Of a stretch of DNA of 46,666 nt, positions 1 to 5,735 are shown in pieces. The position numbers were made by a program, and so were the translations under genes. Each line of letters starts with the position of its first letter. Within the stretch, counting starts at the first letter, position 1. The notes beneath the pieces were generated by a model that saw only the letters and a program-made list of their open reading frames with translations, was not told the origin of the DNA and ran no database searches. Location of the stretch: the IMG/VR virus record IMGVR_UViG_3300028399_000003, positions 1-46,666 of that record; one strand, given 5' to 3'. The stretch comes from a virus.

Positions 1-127
1 GGGGAACTTGGGCTGGCGGGCCTTCTTCTTGCCGGGTTGTTTCTTCTGGGTTGCCATGGTGGATTAGTTTAGCTCAGGCCGCCGGGCCTTGCCCGGCCTG
101 CGCCGGTTCGGGTTCGATTCCGATTTC
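1..127. repeat. Terminal direct repeat, left copy (contig closure overlap)
   Basis: Bases 1-127 are identical to 46540-46666. The repeat covers the start of the large terminase gene and the 3' end of the nuclease gene on the minus strand, and both reading frames continue smoothly across the join. The length of exactly 127 matches a common maximal k-mer size, so I read it as an assembly overlap proving circularity or terminal redundancy rather than as a biological long terminal repeat. Confidence 0.95.
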
Positions 128-577
128 GGATTGCGCCATTTCGCCGCTGCCTTGCGCCGGTTCGGGTTCGAAGCCTGCGCTGCCCGGGGCGGAGCCCCGG
201 GGGTTGTAAATCCACACCGCAAAGCCATCTGGCGGGACCTTCAGGGGATGGAGGGTGTCCAGGAGGGTGTAGTTGGCGTCGGGCGGCAGGGCCAGCGGGT
301 CGTGGCTTGATGTAATAAGGAGTTGGCGGGCGGGCAGGGGGTAGAGGTTGCGGTAGGCCGCGAGCTGGAGGGGGGCCTCGGGGCAGGTCCGGATTTTGAT
401 TTCGATGAGGATGGGCGGGCCGAATTTCTGAGGGGGGCGCCAGAGGGCGTCGGGCTCAAGGGGGCCCAGGCGGGGGTGCTCGAGGAGCAGGCCCCAGGAG
501 TTTTCCGAGATGAGGTGGCGCAGCCGGGCCAGGGCTGCTGCCTCGTAGTGGAGGCCGCGGGTGTAGCGATTAGTCAT
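74..577 (-). CDS. PD-(D/E)XK superfamily nuclease-like protein
   Basis: 167 residues. A helical start is followed by EPDALW, then ILIEIKIR, then QLAAYRNLY. This order (Asp, ExK, then a Gln/Tyr helix) is the catalytic layout of RecB-like PD-(D/E)XK nucleases. The C-terminal third is low complexity and carries two copies of EPEPAQ, encoded by a DNA repeat (about 100-118 and 156-174). I chose the ATG at 577, which overlaps the last codons of the small terminase gene; an in-frame TTG lies at 592. It sits between the small and large terminase genes, so a role in DNA packaging or end processing is possible but inferred. Fold assignment is from motifs only. Confidence 0.6.
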   Translation of the reverse strand: MTNRYTRGLHYEAAALARLRHLISENSWGLLLEHPRLGPLEPDALWRPPQKFGPPILIEIKIRTCPEAPLQLAAYRNLYPLPARQLLITSSHDPLALPPDANYTLLDTLHPLKVPPDGFAVWIYNPRGSAPGSAGFEPEPAQGSGEMAQSEIGIEPEPAQAGQGPAA

Positions 578-1076
578 CGGAGTCTCTTTCAACAGGCGCA
601 GCCAAGCCTTCGGCTTGGGCCCCCGTCAGCTCTTTTATGTTGTTTGGGGCGCCAGTCCCAAACAACATTCTTGCTTCGTGGATTGTTGAGGGGTCCACGT
701 GGAGGTGGAGGTGGCGGGCTGGTTCTGAGGGTTTGGAGGGGTCGAGGTCTTTTTTGTTTGGGGCGATAGCCCCAAACAAAGCTTTCATGGCGTCGAGGAT
801 TAGGCGGGGGTCGTTGGTGGTTGAGAGGACTTCGGCCAGGCGGTCGAGGGCCAGGGTGGCGATTTGTTCGAGGCGGGTTTCGAGGGTTTCTAACAACTGG
901 GAGGTTTCGCGGGCCAGGGCGTCGCGGAAGGCGTCGGTGGAGGTGATGCGGTAGAGGGTTTCCGCGGGGATGTCGAGGTCGCGGGCGCAGGCGGTCAGGG
1001 GCCGGCCGGGGTTGGTGAGGAGCCAAGTGATTATTCGCGTGTGGGTGGCTTTGAGGGCCTGGTTGTTGGTGGGCAT
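570..1076 (-). CDS. terS: Terminase small subunit (probable)
   Basis: 168 residues. The N-terminal 60 residues look like a helix-turn-helix DNA-binding domain (ACARDLDIPAETLYRI followed by an F-R-D-A-L helix), the form seen in phage small terminases that recognise the packaging site. A coiled region rich in Leu/Glu (about 58-90) would mediate oligomerisation. The position upstream of the large terminase in the same transcript supports the call. Two segments, LFGAIAPNK and LFGTGAPNN, are encoded by near-perfect DNA hairpins at 753-780 and 638-667, as if palindromic elements had been inserted into the gene in frame. The ATG at 1076 has an AAGGAG site 7 bases upstream. Small terminases diverge strongly, so the call rests on domain type plus context. 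Confidence 0.65.
   Translation of the reverse strand: MPTNNQALKATHTRIITWLLTNPGRPLTACARDLDIPAETLYRITSTDAFRDALARETSQLLETLETRLEQIATLALDRLAEVLSTTNDPRLILDAMKALFGAIAPNKKDLDPSKPSEPARHLHLHVDPSTIHEARMLFGTGAPNNIKELTGAQAEGLAAPVERDSDD
638..667. repeat. Near-perfect hairpin inside the small terminase gene
   Basis: Arms TGTTGTTTGGG and CCCAAACAACA around a short centre (GCGCCAGT). It is related in sequence to the hairpin at 753-780 and encodes LFGTGAPNN. Confidence 0.8.
753..780. repeat. Perfect hairpin inside the small terminase gene
   Basis: Twelve-base arms TTTGTTTGGGGC / GCCCCAAACAAA around a GATA loop. It encodes LFGAIAPNK in the gene on the minus strand. It has the same GGGGC-NNNA-GCCCC core as hairpins at 2699-2718 and 2751-2786. 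Confidence 0.85.
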
Positions 1077-1145
1077 TGCGGGCTCCTTGGCTCCTTGGTG
1101 GTTTGGTGGTTGGGGGAGAGTTTAGCTTGGGGTTGGGGGGAAGCT

Positions 1146-1168
1146 CAAGTTTATAGCCCTACAACTTG
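1146..1168. promoter_or_regulatory. Inverted repeat in the gap upstream of terS
   Basis: CAAGTT and AACTTG arms flank an 11-base centre containing TATAAA on the minus strand. It lies in the 173-base gap between the 37-codon gene and terS, so it could be an operator or a weak promoter for packaging genes. I saw no convincing -35 hexamer at the right distance, and nothing else recognisable in this gap. Confidence 0.25.
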
Positions 1169-1249
1169 TGGGGTTTTGTTTTGGAAATTTTTTGGAGTCG
1201 GGTGTGTGGTGATGTGAGGTGGGACCCCCTCCTTATAAAAGGGGGGTGG

Positions 1250-1363
1250 CTACCCCCCGGCTTGCAGGGCCTTGGCGATTGAGGCGGTGCAGGCGCTGGC
1301 CGCCTGGGCGGCGGCCTCAAGGTGCTGGCGGGCGGGATGGTCGGCGAAGGGGTTGAATGGCAT
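1250..1363 (-). CDS. Small protein, 37 residues, unknown function
   Basis: A short Ala-rich helical peptide starting MPFNPFADHPAR. The ATG at 1363 is preceded by AAGGAG at a spacing of 7 bases, a strong ribosome site, which is the main reason for calling it. It lies just downstream of a terminator hairpin (1385-1416), so it would depend on read-through or a separate promoter. No family recognised. Confidence 0.45.
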   Translation of the reverse strand: MPFNPFADHPARQHLEAAAQAASACTASIAKALQAGG

Positions 1364-1384
1364 GGCTAACTCCTTGATTGGGTT

Positions 1385-1416
1385 GAAGAAAAGGGCGGGA
1401 GCTTCGGCTCCCGCCC
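1385..1416 (-). terminator. Rho-independent terminator (leftward)
   Basis: Perfect 10-base arms GGGCGGGAGC / GCTCCCGCCC around a 4-base loop (1393-1416), followed on the minus strand by TTTTCTTC. It begins 8 bases past the stop codon of the 68-residue gene and would separate it from the downstream packaging genes, either as a full stop or as an attenuator. Confidence 0.8.
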
Positions 1417-1423
1417 TGTGCTA

Positions 1424-1630
1424 TCAGCCGTTGGGCTGGTATAGGTTCAGCCCAAGGCGCATCACGCCCTTGGGCGTGCTGATGGGCTGGTTACCCCGGG
1501 TCGAGGCGAAAACCAGCGACTTGCCGGAGCCGCTGGGCTCGCCTTCTCCGAGCTTGATTGTGACCGTGAGGGTGTCCCCTCGGGCGGTCACGGTGATGTT
1601 GTCGCTAACGCGCTGTGCCTGTTGGCTCAT
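1424..1630 (-). CDS. Small conserved phage-type protein, 68 residues
   Basis: The sequence alternates hydrophobic residues (NITVTARGDTLTVTIKL), then has SGSGKSLVFASTRGNQPI and ends RLGLNLYQ. It resembles small beta-rich proteins with the pattern GKS-x-ASTRGN-x-LNxY that recur in phages and prophages without a known function; this is recalled, not searched. The GSGK is not in a P-loop context. The ATG at 1630 has GGAGG 8 bases upstream. It is the first gene behind a good sigma70-type promoter (1713-1741) and is followed at once by a terminator, so it may form its own early transcript. Confidence 0.7.
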   Translation of the reverse strand: MSQQAQRVSDNITVTARGDTLTVTIKLGEGEPSGSGKSLVFASTRGNQPISTPKGVMRLGLNLYQPNG

Positions 1631-1712
1631 GGCTATAGCCTCCGTCTATTGTGTCCCCAATCTTGATAGGCGCCGGACATGGGGGACGTTCATGCCCGGG
1701 GCCGCGATGCAT

Positions 1713-1741
1713 ATTATCGCCCATCCAGCCCGATGGGTCAA
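1713..1741 (-). promoter_or_regulatory. Sigma70-type promoter for the 68-residue gene
   Basis: On the minus strand TTGACC (1741-1736), 17 bases, then GATAAT (1718-1713), the best promoter match I saw in the genome. An 18-base inverted repeat overlaps the -35. It shares the context GCATATTRTCGC plus GGGTCAA with the promoter at 2377-2406. Confidence 0.65.
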
Positions 1742-1752
1742 GCCGTTGACCC
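1735..1752. promoter_or_regulatory. Operator-like palindrome over the -35 box
   Basis: GGGTCAAGCCGTTGACCC: 7-base arms with a 4-base centre, covering the -35 at 1736-1741. A version with three changes lies at 2400-2417 over the other promoter. This suggests a dimeric repressor acting on both; the HTH protein at 16058-16285 is the obvious candidate but there is no direct evidence. Confidence 0.5.
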
Positions 1753-1830
1753 AACCGGATGGCCCAATTTTGCCACCTGTAGGCTCTTGACACCTGCAAC
1801 CCGCAGGGTTGCCTGCGCAATCTCGCGGGC

Positions 1831-2229
1831 TTAGTGGGCGGTGTTGGCCATTTCAGCTTCGAGGCAGGCGCCGAGGTAGGTGCTAAGGGCCAGGGATTCA
1901 TCCTCAGGCCCGAACCGTTCCAGTTCCGTATAGGCTCCCTTGGCGGTTCGTTTCAGGACGGACATCCATCCGTCGTCCCACTTGACCAACAGGACGCCGT
2001 GGGGCGATTCCGACAGAATCTCGCCTTGGGCCAGGGCTTGAGGGTTCGCCAGTGCCGAAGGTACTGGCGAAATTTCGCCTTTGGCGTTGTCGAGCATGTA
2101 GTCGAGGGCGGCGGAGAGGTGGCGGAAGCATGCCACCGGGCTTTCGCCCTCCCGGACCACGTAGTGGTTCTGGTATTCCCAGATGGTGAGGGTGCTCATG
2201 GTGTCGGTGTAGAGGGGTTTCGGACTCAC
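1831..2229 (-). CDS. Hypothetical protein, first leftward gene
   Basis: 132 residues if translation starts at GTG 2229, which has GGAGG 9 bases upstream. The ATG at 2199 (MSTLTIWEYQ) and one at 2262 lack good sites. The protein is mixed alpha/beta with no motif I recognise (WEYQNHYVVREGESP near the start, LLVKWDDGWMSVLKR in the middle). It lies immediately downstream of the parS sequence and of a promoter at 2377-2406, so it is probably expressed early. If the upstream ATG were used, the parS sequence would be coding. Confidence 0.6.
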   Translation of the reverse strand: MSPKPLYTDTMSTLTIWEYQNHYVVREGESPVACFRHLSAALDYMLDNAKGEISPVPSALANPQALAQGEILSESPHGVLLVKWDDGWMSVLKRTAKGAYTELERFGPEDESLALSTYLGACLEAEMANTAH

Positions 2230-2245
2230 TGGTTGGTTCCTCCAT

Positions 2246-2261
2246 TGTTTCACGTGGAACA
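2246..2261. promoter_or_regulatory. parS: parS-like ParB-binding site
   Basis: The minus strand reads TGTTCCACGTGAAACA, an exact match to the bacterial chromosomal parS consensus (TGTTNCACGTGAAACA) and, as I recall it, to a Bacillus subtilis parS. It is the only full match I found; other CACGTG hexamers in the genome lack the flanks. It sits 17 bases upstream of the first leftward gene, in the divergent control region. No ParA- or ParB-like protein is encoded, so a host ParB would be the binder. Confidence 0.75.
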
Positions 2262-2376
2262 TTGGGTTACTTGAGTTCTTTCCATTCGGTGTCTTCGTGG
2301 TGCATTTTTTGGGTCTCCATGTTGGTTTGTTTGGTTGGGCGCGCCGGCGCCCAACGGGGCGCAGCGCACGGGGCAT

Positions 2377-2406
2377 ATTGTCGCACGGCTGGCATACGCG
2401 GGTCAA
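2377..2406 (-). promoter_or_regulatory. Leftward promoter upstream of parS
   Basis: On the minus strand TTGACC (2406-2401), 18 bases, then GACAAT (2382-2377). It is weaker than the promoter at 1713-1741 but built the same way, with AATATGC at the -10 and the GGGTCAA palindrome at the -35. Transcripts would run through the parS sequence into the gene at 2229. Confidence 0.45.
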
Positions 2407-2417
2407 GCGGTTGGCCC
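2400..2417. promoter_or_regulatory. Operator-like palindrome, second copy
   Basis: GGGTCAAGCGGTTGGCCC, matching 16 of 18 positions of the palindrome at 1735-1752 (same length, same position relative to the -35 hexamer). Confidence 0.4.
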
Positions 2418-2466
2418 GCTGGCGTCGGGCTGGGTTGCCACCCGTGGAGTTGCCACCCGGGGAGTT

Positions 2467-2481
2467 CTCCTGAGGGGGGAG
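2467..2481. repeat. 15-bp dispersed repeat, copy 1
   Basis: CTCCTGAGGGGGGAG, found exactly nine times in the genome (either orientation): 2467, 5713, 14751, 26136, 26169, 27576, 41755, 43502 and 46251. This copy is non-coding. The unit has CTCC/GGAG ends and carries AGGAG in one orientation. Confidence 0.85.
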
Positions 2482-2933
2482 GAAGTTGGGGGATATTTTT
2501 GTGGGCCGTCAGGGCCACGGCGCAAGCCTCCGGCTTGCCTGCGCCATCTGGGGCTTGCCTGCGCAATTTTGGCTTTGTGGGCCGTCAGGCCCACCCCGCG
2601 CCAGTTCGGGGTAAGCCTTTGGACTTGCCCTGTGCAATCTTTGTGGCCCGTTAGGGCCACCCGTTAGGGCCACAATTTCATTTTTGAAATTTTTGTTTGG
2701 CGGGGCGCTAGCCCCGCCAACTAGCCCCGCCAATTTCTAAGTTGTTGTTTTTTAAACTTAGGGGGCTTCAGCCCCCTAAGTTTAAAGGCTGTTGGTAGTG
2801 GGAGTTTCGCAGCAAGGTGGGGTTTTGGGAGGGGGGTGCTTGTGTGTATTTATGCCCCCCTGCGCGATGTTGTAAAATACCTGAGTTTTTTGGTCGAGTA
2901 TCTTGGAGTTGGCTCGAAGTTAGTGGGTACTAA

Positions 2934-2964
2934 TTGCTGATTCGTCAAAGATTCCTTTTATATT
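2934..2964 (+). promoter_or_regulatory. Candidate rightward promoter
   Basis: TTGCTG at 2934-2939 and TATATT at 2959-2964 (19-base spacing) or TTTATA at 2957-2962 (17-base spacing), in the most AT-rich part of the divergent region, about 130 bases upstream of the first rightward gene. Weak matches; the position is the main argument. Confidence 0.3.
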
Positions 2965-3038
2965 TATATCTCTCTTAGAGCATTATTTGGGCGCAGAAAT
3001 ATATACACACAAGCGGGGGGTTGCATTTTCGTTGACTT

Positions 3039-3055
3039 ACTGGGAAACTCCCAGT
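3039..3055. promoter_or_regulatory. Inverted repeat upstream of the first rightward gene
   Basis: ACTGGGA / TCCCAGT arms with an AAC centre, directly after TTGACT (3032-3037) and 40 bases before the GTG start at 3095. It could be an operator or a leader hairpin. Confidence 0.35.
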
Positions 3056-3094
3056 GCCAACGGCGTTTAACTCTAGGGTTTTGGGAGGTGAGTT

Positions 3095-3295
3095 GTGAAG
3101 TTGAGGGGTGATAGGTGTCAGTGTGGGGCTTGTGGGGAGTACTTTAATTCGACCTATGCGTTTGATTTGCATAGGGTTGGGGAGTTTAGGGATGGTTCCA
3201 GGAGGTGTTTGAGTGTTGAGGAGATGAGGGAGAGGGGCATGGTTAAGAATAAATTGGGTTTCTGGATTTCTGGGGTGAGTAGGAGATTTGGCTGA
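3095..3295 (+). CDS. Small zinc-finger protein, first rightward gene
   Basis: 66 residues. CQCGACGEYF, then an AFDLHRVG helix, then RRCL gives a Cys-x2-Cys ... His ... Cys arrangement, followed by EEMRERGMVKNKLGFW. Small proteins of this design (zinc knuckle, then a Met-rich helix and G-x-W end) are frequent early genes in phages; function unknown. The start is GTG with GGAGG 8 bases upstream. As the first gene on the right arm it is a candidate early host-takeover or regulatory protein. Confidence 0.75.
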   Translation: MKLRGDRCQCGACGEYFNSTYAFDLHRVGEFRDGSRRCLSVEEMRERGMVKNKLGFWISGVSRRFG

Positions 3296-3395
3296 TTGGG
3301 GTAGGCGTAAGTGATTTTTAGGGGATTTCTGCTTGGAGTAGTACCCTAGTAGTGGGTTTGGGAAAAAACGGCTAATTTTTCGGGAGGGCTGTCTC

Positions 3396-3761
3396 ATGGC
3401 TGGGTACAAGAGGAGGCCGCTGAATACTTATCCGACCACGTTTTTTACCTTGGCGAGGTTGGGGAAGGGTGTTACGCCTGAGGGGATTGAGGTGAGGTTT
3501 CCCCAGAAGAAGGAGGCGTATCAGTTGAGGACCATGTGGTATCACTTCGTGGCGGCGCTTGTAAGGGAGAAGCAAAGGGATTTGGTTTATGGGGCCAAGC
3601 AGATTTCGGTGTCGATTCATCAGGATGGGGGTGAGTGGGTGGTGAATTTCCATTCGTGCCGGGATTGGCATTTGGCACAGCCGTTGGAGCAGGCGCTGGC
3701 TGAGGCCGGGGTTGAGGTGAGAGAGGAGGATAGGGTGGAGCCGGATAGGGATTTGGGGTGA
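3396..3761 (+). CDS. Hypothetical protein, 121 residues
   Basis: Starts MAGYKRRPLNTYPTTFF after a GGGAGGG ribosome site 8 bases upstream. It is basic at the N terminus and acidic at the C terminus (EVREEDRVEPDRD), with a central segment EAYQLRTMWYHFVAALVRE that may be a DNA-contacting helix. I recognise no family. It is followed by a 200-base gap with its own promoter, so it belongs to the first short early transcript. Confidence 0.65.
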   Translation: MAGYKRRPLNTYPTTFFTLARLGKGVTPEGIEVRFPQKKEAYQLRTMWYHFVAALVREKQRDLVYGAKQISVSIHQDGGEWVVNFHSCRDWHLAQPLEQALAEAGVEVREEDRVEPDRDLG

Positions 3762-3875
3762 TTGTGCAGGGATTTGCTGAGAACTGGCCGGTATCTTCTT
3801 GTATCCTGGGGGGTTGAGTGCAAGCGGCGTGCCAGCGCGCGCAAGCGCTTGATTTTGCGTGTGAAATTTTGCGGG

Positions 3876-3904
3876 TTGACAAGCGCGGCGCGGCGGGCCA
3901 AAAT
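3876..3904 (+). promoter_or_regulatory. Rightward promoter for the MoxR/VWA cassette
   Basis: TTGACA (3876-3881), 17 bases, CAAAAT (3899-3904), within the 201-base gap before the gene at 3963. A perfect palindrome CAAGCGCTTG lies 25 bases upstream (3842-3851). The -35 context TTGACAAG is the same as at 11689. Confidence 0.5.
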
Positions 3905-3962
3905 TGCCCCACGTTGCGGCGCTGCGCGCGCCCGGTTTGGAGACCTTGGGGAGGTGGAACAG

Positions 3963-4847
3963 ATGAGTGTTGAGGTGACGAAGGAGCGGATGGATTTCGG
4001 GGATTTCGTTGGCACGGTGTCGGTGATTTCCCTGAGGGAGATGGAGAAGAAGGGGCTGTATGTCTCGGCTGCCGAAGGGAAAGAGGGAATGATGAAGATT
4101 CTGAATGGGGCTGGGAAGGTTCTTCATTCGTTCCTGGAGGATGTGGTGGTTCCTGAGATGGTGAGCCAGCCCGGGCTGGGGGGCCACCTGGATGAGGTGG
4201 GGCTGGAGGACTGGAAGGGGCTGCTGAGTCTGGTGTCGCAGAGGGGGATGCGGCCTTTGGTGCTTGGAGCCAAGGCGAGGGAGGATGGTTCGATGGCCCG
4301 GTCGGTTTGGACGTTCTCGACGCCGGATTCGGATTCGTTCGCCACCGAGTCGATTTACATGGCGAAGGACTGGCGGAGGGAGGTTCAGTGGCTGGTGGCC
4401 GGGATGGAGATTTGGGCTGTGGGATCGTGGGTGTCGGGGACGGATTTGAGAACGGTGTTTGGGACTTCGTACCAGAGGAGAAGGTTGGAGGAGTTCTTTA
4501 CGGAGGCCCAGATTCAGGAGCTGGAGGAGATGTGGGAGAAGGAGGCCAATGACCAGAGCAAGTCGTTGGCTGTGGGAAAGAAGATTATGGAGATGAATGT
4601 GGAGGCGACCTACACGCTGAGGACTCCGCATGTGTTCCTGTCGGCGGGGACGAACAAGGGAGAGGAGATTCTGCTGATGGGGGAGATGGTGCCTCCGCTG
4701 AAGGATGGGGATGAGGAGAAGCCCGGGCTGGTGGTGACTGGCCTGGGGGTTGTGGCCCGGGATGGGGCTTTGACGGAGTTCGGGAAGGGGTTTTTGCCCC
4801 TTACCGACCAGGGGATGGTGGGCATCGGGCTCAGCGTCCTGTCGTAA
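3963..4847 (+). CDS. Hypothetical protein opening the MoxR/VWA cassette
   Basis: 294 residues from the ATG at 3963 (GGGAGG 9 bases upstream); upstream in-frame starts are ruled out by the promoter-containing gap. No signal peptide or membrane segment and no motif I can name. It has a helical middle (RRRLEEFFTEAQIQELEEMWEKEAND) and a beta-rich C-terminal part. It ends 34 bases before the MoxR gene and lies on the same transcript, so it is probably a partner or substrate of that ATPase. Alternative: an unrelated early protein. Strongly G-rich coding strand like its neighbours. Confidence 0.65.
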   Translation: MSVEVTKERMDFGDFVGTVSVISLREMEKKGLYVSAAEGKEGMMKILNGAGKVLHSFLEDVVVPEMVSQPGLGGHLDEVGLEDWKGLLSLVSQRGMRPLVLGAKAREDGSMARSVWTFSTPDSDSFATESIYMAKDWRREVQWLVAGMEIWAVGSWVSGTDLRTVFGTSYQRRRLEEFFTEAQIQELEEMWEKEANDQSKSLAVGKKIMEMNVEATYTLRTPHVFLSAGTNKGEEILLMGEMVPPLKDGDEEKPGLVVTGLGVVARDGALTEFGKGFLPLTDQGMVGIGLSVLS

Positions 4848-4881
4848 CTTGTTGTTTTTGATGGTGAAAGAGGAGAAGAAG

Positions 4882-5682
4882 ATGTCGGAGAGCGCGGCAG
4901 AACAGAAGGGTTCTGTGGTGTATGAGGCGGTGGCTGCCACGGGCGAGAAGAGCGTGATTCCGGTGCCGGACCCGGGTGCGCCTCCCCCGGACCTGGGGTG
5001 CTGGGATTTGGTGGCGGCGGTGCTGAGGTCTGCCCGGCGGGCGTTGCTGTATGGGCCGCCGGCCACGGGCAAGACGCATATCGCCAGCTACATCGGGGGA
5101 GACAAGCCGACCTACTCGGTGACGCTGACGGAGGACATGCCGGAGGCGGAGCTGCGGGGCCACTACATTCCCAAGGGGAATGAGTTTGTGTGGCAGGACG
5201 GGCCGGCGATTCGGGCCTGGCGGGAGGGCGCCAATCTGGTGCTCAATGAGATTAACCGGGCCTCGCCCGAGGTGCTGAGCTTCCTGTTTGTGCTGCTGGA
5301 TGACCCCAAGACGGCGATTCTGACCCTGCCTACTGGGGAGACGGTGCGGCCCCATTCCGAGTTTCGGGTGTTCGGGACCATGAATGGGGAGCCGGGGATG
5401 CTGCCGGAGCCGTTGCAGGACAGGTTCCCGGTGCAGATTCATGTGGACAAGACGAATCCGGCAGTGCTGGAGCTGTTTCCCAAGGAGATGCGGAAGCTGG
5501 TGAAGCGGACCATGGACCTGAGTGGGGAGCGGCGGATTACCGTGCGACAGTGGCTGGCGTTCTGGGAGCTGCTGTGCCGGGGTGCTGAGGTGGATGCCGC
5601 CGGCCCGTCGGTGTTCCGGGACAAGTGGGAAGGGCTGCGGGAGTCGATTCTGTTGGCTCTGGCCCCGGCTGGGAACAAGTGA
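4882..5682 (+). CDS. MoxR/dynein-related AAA+ ATPase
   Basis: 266 residues. Walker A GPPATGKT at 58-65, Walker B region LVLNEINRA at 119-127, sensor 1 within FRVFGTMN, and QDRFPVQI carrying the expected arginine finger. The layout is that of MoxR/CobS-like AAA_5 ATPases, which remodel proteins and nearly always work with a VWA-domain partner; that partner is encoded at 8592. The Walker B Asp before the catalytic Glu is Asn here (N122-E123), so ATP handling may be altered. The ATG at 4882 has AGGAG 7 bases upstream; the longer frame from 4849 has no better site. Confidence 0.85.
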   Translation: MSESAAEQKGSVVYEAVAATGEKSVIPVPDPGAPPPDLGCWDLVAAVLRSARRALLYGPPATGKTHIASYIGGDKPTYSVTLTEDMPEAELRGHYIPKGNEFVWQDGPAIRAWREGANLVLNEINRASPEVLSFLFVLLDDPKTAILTLPTGETVRPHSEFRVFGTMNGEPGMLPEPLQDRFPVQIHVDKTNPAVLELFPKEMRKLVKRTMDLSGERRITVRQWLAFWELLCRGAEVDAAGPSVFRDKWEGLRESILLALAPAGNK

Positions 5683-5712
5683 TGGATGAGGGAGGGGAGT
5701 TCTTTCCCCTCC

Positions 5713-5727
5713 CTCCCCCCTCAGGAG
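5713..5727. repeat. 15-bp dispersed repeat, copy 2
   Basis: Reverse orientation. Its AGGAG end plus the next bases (AGGAGGTG) form the ribosome site of the gene starting at 5736. Confidence 0.85.
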
Positions 5728-5735
5728 GTGCAAAG

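Larger units (their letters stand above)
2335..2786. repeat. Array of perfect short hairpins
   Basis: Members include 2335-2354 (8-base arms, loop GCCG), 2501-2518, 2577-2594 (7-base arms, loop GTCA), 2643-2660 (7-base arms, loop GTTA), 2699-2718 (8-base arms, loop GCTA) and 2751-2786 (16-base perfect arms, loop TTCA). Loops are mostly 4 bases ending in A, and arms often meet the loop as GGGGC/GCCCC or GGCC. Between them lie copies of a second unit, a 7-base-arm hairpin with a 3-base loop followed by CTGCGC(A/C)AT (for example 2523-2550). Confidence 0.75.
2262..3094. other. Divergent control region, 0.83 kb without a clear gene
   Basis: This is the gap between the leftward and rightward arms. 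From left to right it holds a leftward promoter (2377-2406), paired TTGCCACCCG words (2435 and 2450), one copy of the 15-bp repeat (2467-2481), a dense run of hairpins (2335-2786) and, from about 2870, an AT-richer stretch with candidate rightward promoters. Open frames here are interrupted repeats with no ribosome sites, so I call no gene. A replication origin is possible given parS and the hairpins, but I see no set of iterons. Confidence 0.6.

Noticed and set aside
100-122. tRNA T-arm-like sequence GGGTTCGATTCC
   Set aside because: No acceptor stem, anticodon arm or CCA around it. It belongs to a repeated GCGCCGGTTCGGGTTCGA word encoding EPEPAQ. I found no tRNA genes in the window.
1-127. 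127-bp terminal repeat as an attachment site or biological terminal repeat
   Set aside because: The length equals a common assembler k-mer, and the repeat lies inside continuous coding sequence; there is no integrase.
2262-3094. Replication origin with iterons
   Set aside because: Hairpins and paired words are present, but there is no regular series of direct repeats next to an AT-rich unwinding element, and no initiator protein was identified.
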